DNA of 64,000 nucleotides, from assembly GCA_037447605.1 (NCBI GenBank), contig CM074806.1, positions 3,159,348 to 3,223,347 on the forward strand. The letters run 5' to 3'. The notes under the pieces were generated by a model. It was not told the DNA's origin. It worked only from the letters and a program-made list of their open reading frames with translations, and searched no databases. Positions within the stretch are counted from its first letter, which is position 1; every line of letters begins with the position of its first letter. Source of the stretch: Zygnema circumcarinatum (lineage: Eukaryota > Streptophyta > Zygnematophyceae > Zygnematales > Zygnemataceae). Positions 60,852 to 64,000 of this stretch are shown piece after piece. The position numbers and the translations under genes are program-made.

Positions 60852-62776
60852 CTGTTGAAGCACGACACAAGAGGATTGCTTGACGTTTACAAATGCAGAA
60901 AATGTACGTAGACTGCACCATGCAATACAAAATGCGACGAATATTTAACGAAAAATAGATGAGTATCACCAGAAATGAAAGTCGAAAATGAATGATAACC
61001 ACTTGCGAATTGTGCCAACACTCGGACTTTGTCAATCAGACGTGATGCATACCTCCAAAGCAATTCTGCTAACTTCGGAGACTTAACTAGAAAGTTCAAA
61101 ACGTTCAGACGGAACGGTATGTAGATTTACTTGATCCTCAGCCTGCCTTGTCGCTAGTGGTTAAAAAAAGAAAATATAAGGCTGCTCTTGAACCTGAATG
61201 ACCTCTTTCCTTAAATTCTTTGGTAAAATTTTGCCCTAACCCTGAGGGACAGCATGAGATCATAGTCTTTTATCCAGAGCCGAAACTACGGTAAACAAAC
61301 CTTCAGTCGGCGACTGGCCCAATCCGCCTTCTTCATGCCGCGCGAATTCGTTCGACACAGAATATGAAATGGTTTTCATCGCTGCCCCACTAATAGTGCT
61401 CCCTTCCGTGATGGGGGTACTTGTAAAAAGGGAATATTTCCAATTTTTCATCAAAGCATGCGAGCACCAGTGGGGAGTGATTGCAGTGCTCATCCGAGAC
61501 ATGTTGAAACACACTGAAGGCCTCTCAGCAGTTCAAGCAGCGAGAATCTGTTTTTTTTAGGAGTAGCTATTAAGGACAAGAATTATATTGCATGTACTCT
61601 ACTGAAGAGCTAAGGCCTTGCATAAAACCTCACCCCGCCCTTCTTTGCTGTTCCGCGTGAATTAATGCCCGTTCTTTATTCTTTTTCCCCTCCTATCTCC
61701 CTGTTCCTGCTGTCTCCTTCCCATCCGCCCTCCACTCTTTCTCCCTCTACATGTACATCTCTCCCCCTCCCTTCCGCTCTTCCCTTCTAATGTTCTACAC
61801 ACCTTAAACCTGTGAAATTACGAAGCCCCTCCCTCTCCTTTCCTCCCTTCCCTCCCTTCCCTCCCAAAAAAGTGCAGGAGGCGCCACTTGGCGCAGCGCG
61901 CCGTTGAGTGTTGGCCCACAGCCCACGCGGCGAGCGCGTGCCTCGCCAGGGTCGGTTCCAGGCCGCGGTCACACTGACAGCTCGGCGTTGGCCCTTTGCT
62001 GGGAGCTTTGCCATGGCGGCATGCGCCATGCATGCGGGGATGCTCTTGGTATGCACAAAAGCATTTATTTACGAGCTTTGCTCAAATTGGTGTAGAACGC
62101 TTGCCACACATTTCTCTTTTTGTTCAGACTGCAGTAAGAACTTGGAAGCATTTTCAGCATAGTTTGCATCAGACAGCGTTGGATTTTAATTGGTCGAGAA
62201 GTTACATTTCAAACTAAAGCGTGCAGCGAATGCTTCCTAACTGTTGGGTTTCAACAGCGGTGTTCATCCCCCACGACGCCAAAACACATTGGCCTGCCAC
62301 TTAAAGTCTGTAAAAAAGTCAGCATTGGGGTGACTGAAGGATGGTGTGACAAGTCATCCATCTGCACAACAAGCTCTTTATTGATTTTCACATAGAGAAT
62401 AATAGCACATTTCAGTCACGTAGCCTGACCGCAATTTGGATAAGTGCCTTCCTCGAATGCATGAGCATGACCTGCATGGGTCATCTTATTGAAGGTTAGA
62501 AACGTCGTTTGCTCACAAATTTCCTATTGAGAACCGGCACAAGCCGTTTTGGTGCTTATTACAAAAATAGGTACCAGCACATTCTGAGTGTGCGGGAGCT
62601 CTCCAGATTATGCAAGACAATTAACTATACCACATACTTTACAACTCAAGGCTATAGTCAAGTATAGCACTTGATCGTCAACTGATCTGGCAAGCATAGA
62701 ATACCAGAAGCCGCATATGTACACTGAAGCCACTCAACAGGAGTGTAATCATCAAACTTGTAGTCGCATTCAGAAC
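60852..62776. other. Unresolved region, possible minus-strand exons
   Basis: Probably intronic or 5' sequence of the gene ending at 60592, plus spacer. A minus-strand frame at 61514-61260 and GC-rich frames on both strands at 61850-62060 are open but lack motifs and consistent splice partners, so no gene is called. Confidence 0.3.
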
Positions 62777-62926
62777 TCAATGAGGGTCAGTCTGGGATTC
62801 ATTCTCCCTTAGCACGGGAGCGTATGAAATCGGAAGACCCCCAACAGACTGATTGCTCTCCCGCAGCGATTCCAAAAATTTGTCGAAAACTTGCCATTCG
62901 CCTTCCTCCACGACAAAATCTCCGGC
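62777..62926 (-). CDS. C-terminal exon of another unidentified minus-strand gene
   Basis: After a tggcag acceptor, 49 codons and a stop read AGDFVVEEGEWQVFDKFLES, then LRESNQSVGGLPISYAPVL and a short acidic end. The composition is coding-like and in phase with the acceptor. No upstream exon could be joined with confidence, and the family is not recognised. Confidence 0.38.
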   Translation of the reverse strand, partial: AGDFVVEEGEWQVFDKFLESLRESNQSVGGLPISYAPVLRENESQTDPH

Positions 62927-63190
62927 CTGCCATTGAAAAACGATTGCAGACATGTGAGCCAGCGTCTACATTTAGCTCTTACAGAGTCACAGTATCAACG
63001 ACTAGCAGAAGTTCAATAACTTCAATGCCATTTTCCCTCTACTAACAGAAAACTAGTCGTTCTGGTTAATGGTTGTTCCAACAGGAACTAGTAGTCCACA
63101 TTCCAATTCTTTCAAAGGCTCTATAAGGGTGCGGAGAAAAGTCAACCACGTGGCAGGCTGTCAACCCCTTCCCTCGACGCTGAGTGAAGT

Positions 63191-63311
63191 GAACGCTGAG
63201 TGAACGCTGAGTGAACGCTGAGTGAACGCTGAGTGAACGCTGAGTGAACGCTGAGTGAACGCTGAGTGAACGCTGAGTGAACGCTGAGTGAACGCTGAGT
63301 GAACGCTGAGT
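63191..63311. repeat. 11-bp minisatellite, 11 perfect units
   Basis: The unit GAACGCTGAGT is repeated 11 times without change (121 bp), with partial units on both sides (63178-63190 and 63312-63314). Confidence 0.97.
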
Positions 63312-64000
63312 GAAGCTGCTTCCCTCGTTACCCATGTGTCTCCAACATCCATGAACGGAGCACACACATGGTTGGGAAGCACCAAGCGCATGAAACACAC
63401 GAATGGAATAATGACTAAAACATGAGTTCTATGAGCATGTCTCAAGCCATTCCTGCAGTCAAAACGAGTGACTAACTTGACCAAGTCAAGTTGAGCAGCT
63501 TAACGACCCCCTCGCTCGGGCGCCTCCAATCAGCCGTCGGATGCGTTCACACGAACGAGCCATGCCTTAACGTATCGTTGCTGTTAGGTCCAGTGACTAA
63601 TGACTATGACTAAGGACTAACGAAACAAACAAAATATACGAGAATTACTGATTTCGTGGAATGTCACGAGAAATACCTTAACGAGAAAGTATAGAGTGAT
63701 AGTGAGTATAGAGTGTAGGTGATTATATGATGTTTGGTAATGAGTTTTCAGCCTTTTTGCTAGCTATCCCATGTTCCTGAAGGACAGTATCACTATATTA
63801 GGATGCAAACGTGGAAAACAAGCATAAGGAATAATGCCAAAGCATCTGCATAATATACGATAAAACCTGCAGCAGAAAACACAGTTGCTTGGTTTGTAAA
63901 GGACGCGTTCTCACACACCCGAGAAGCATCCAGATACCCTGCGAGATCCGAAGGTCCACCGTTCGATCCTGGCCCTCCGATTACGCGAAGCCAACGAGAA
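63312..64000. other. No recognised feature to window end
   Basis: AT-moderate sequence with short direct repeats of GACTAA/TGACTA (63590-63620) and ATAGAGTG-type units (63690-63715). No coding exon or RNA gene is supported. Confidence 0.4.

Noticed and set aside
61787-62162. Possible gene on either strand in the GC-rich stretch
   Set aside because: Both strands are open with similar plausibility, no domain motif is present, and no partner exon could be joined.
63191-63311. CRISPR-like array
   Set aside because: Units are 11 bp with no spacers; it is a plain tandem repeat in a eukaryotic genome.
63900-63985. Possible tRNA because of a GTTCGATCC B-box-like word
   Set aside because: No matching acceptor stem, A box or anticodon arm could be folded around it.

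Overview
This window is nuclear DNA from a photosynthetic eukaryote of the green lineage, most likely a streptophyte green alga or a relative. The evidence is: many GT-AG introns with pyrimidine-tract/gcag acceptors; a granule-bound starch synthase with a plastid transit peptide; a plastid-type CBSX (paired CBS domain) protein; a plant-like tRNA-Arg(CCU); a secreted leucine-rich-repeat protein built from 72-nt exons; and a multi-PAS hybrid histidine kinase. The genus cannot be fixed from sequence alone. A Klebsormidium-type charophyte is a guess. Exons below were joined by eye using GT-AG (or GC-AG) sites and checked for phase, so boundaries are predictions.

Layout. 61-3408 (+) is the 3' part of a TruA-type tRNA pseudouridine synthase gene. 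3987-7081 is a large near-perfect inverted duplication carrying two head-to-head copies of a small secreted cysteine-rich two-repeat protein (4253-5225 on -, 5844-6816 on +), driven from a unique 618-bp central region. 7082-10819 looks empty. 10820-11548 (-) is an intronless Sel1-repeat protein. 13144-15881 (+) is a second, different TruA-type synthase. 17274-18239 (-) is an unknown gene that appears disrupted. 18420-20650 is a 2.2-kb GA microsatellite, followed by a nested repeat cluster (20707-21425). 22098-24805 (+) is a PaaI/THEM-type hotdog thioesterase. 26205-31885 (+) is an 11-exon hybrid histidine kinase. 33507-37228 (+) is a 10-exon 3-hydroxyisobutyrate dehydrogenase-family gene.

36391-38609 and 38620-40836 are almost the same 2.2 kb on either side of a 10-N gap. 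They are very probably unmerged overlapping contig ends, so the tRNA-Arg, the last dehydrogenase exons and the first CBSX exon are counted twice. 40617-44854 (+) is the CBSX gene and 46203-50533 (+) the 13-exon granule-bound starch synthase. 53158-56683 (-) is a 10-exon secreted LRR protein. A 684-N gap (57524-58207) follows, then a tandem pair of related elements with terminal inverted repeats (58381-59643), two orphan minus-strand terminal exons, and an 11 x 11-bp minisatellite.

The genes are typical independent eukaryotic loci: tRNA modification, branched-chain amino-acid breakdown, plastid redox/energy sensing, amylose synthesis, two-component signalling and extracellular recognition. I see no operon-like or defence-island system. 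The most unusual structure is the inverted secreted-protein gene pair.
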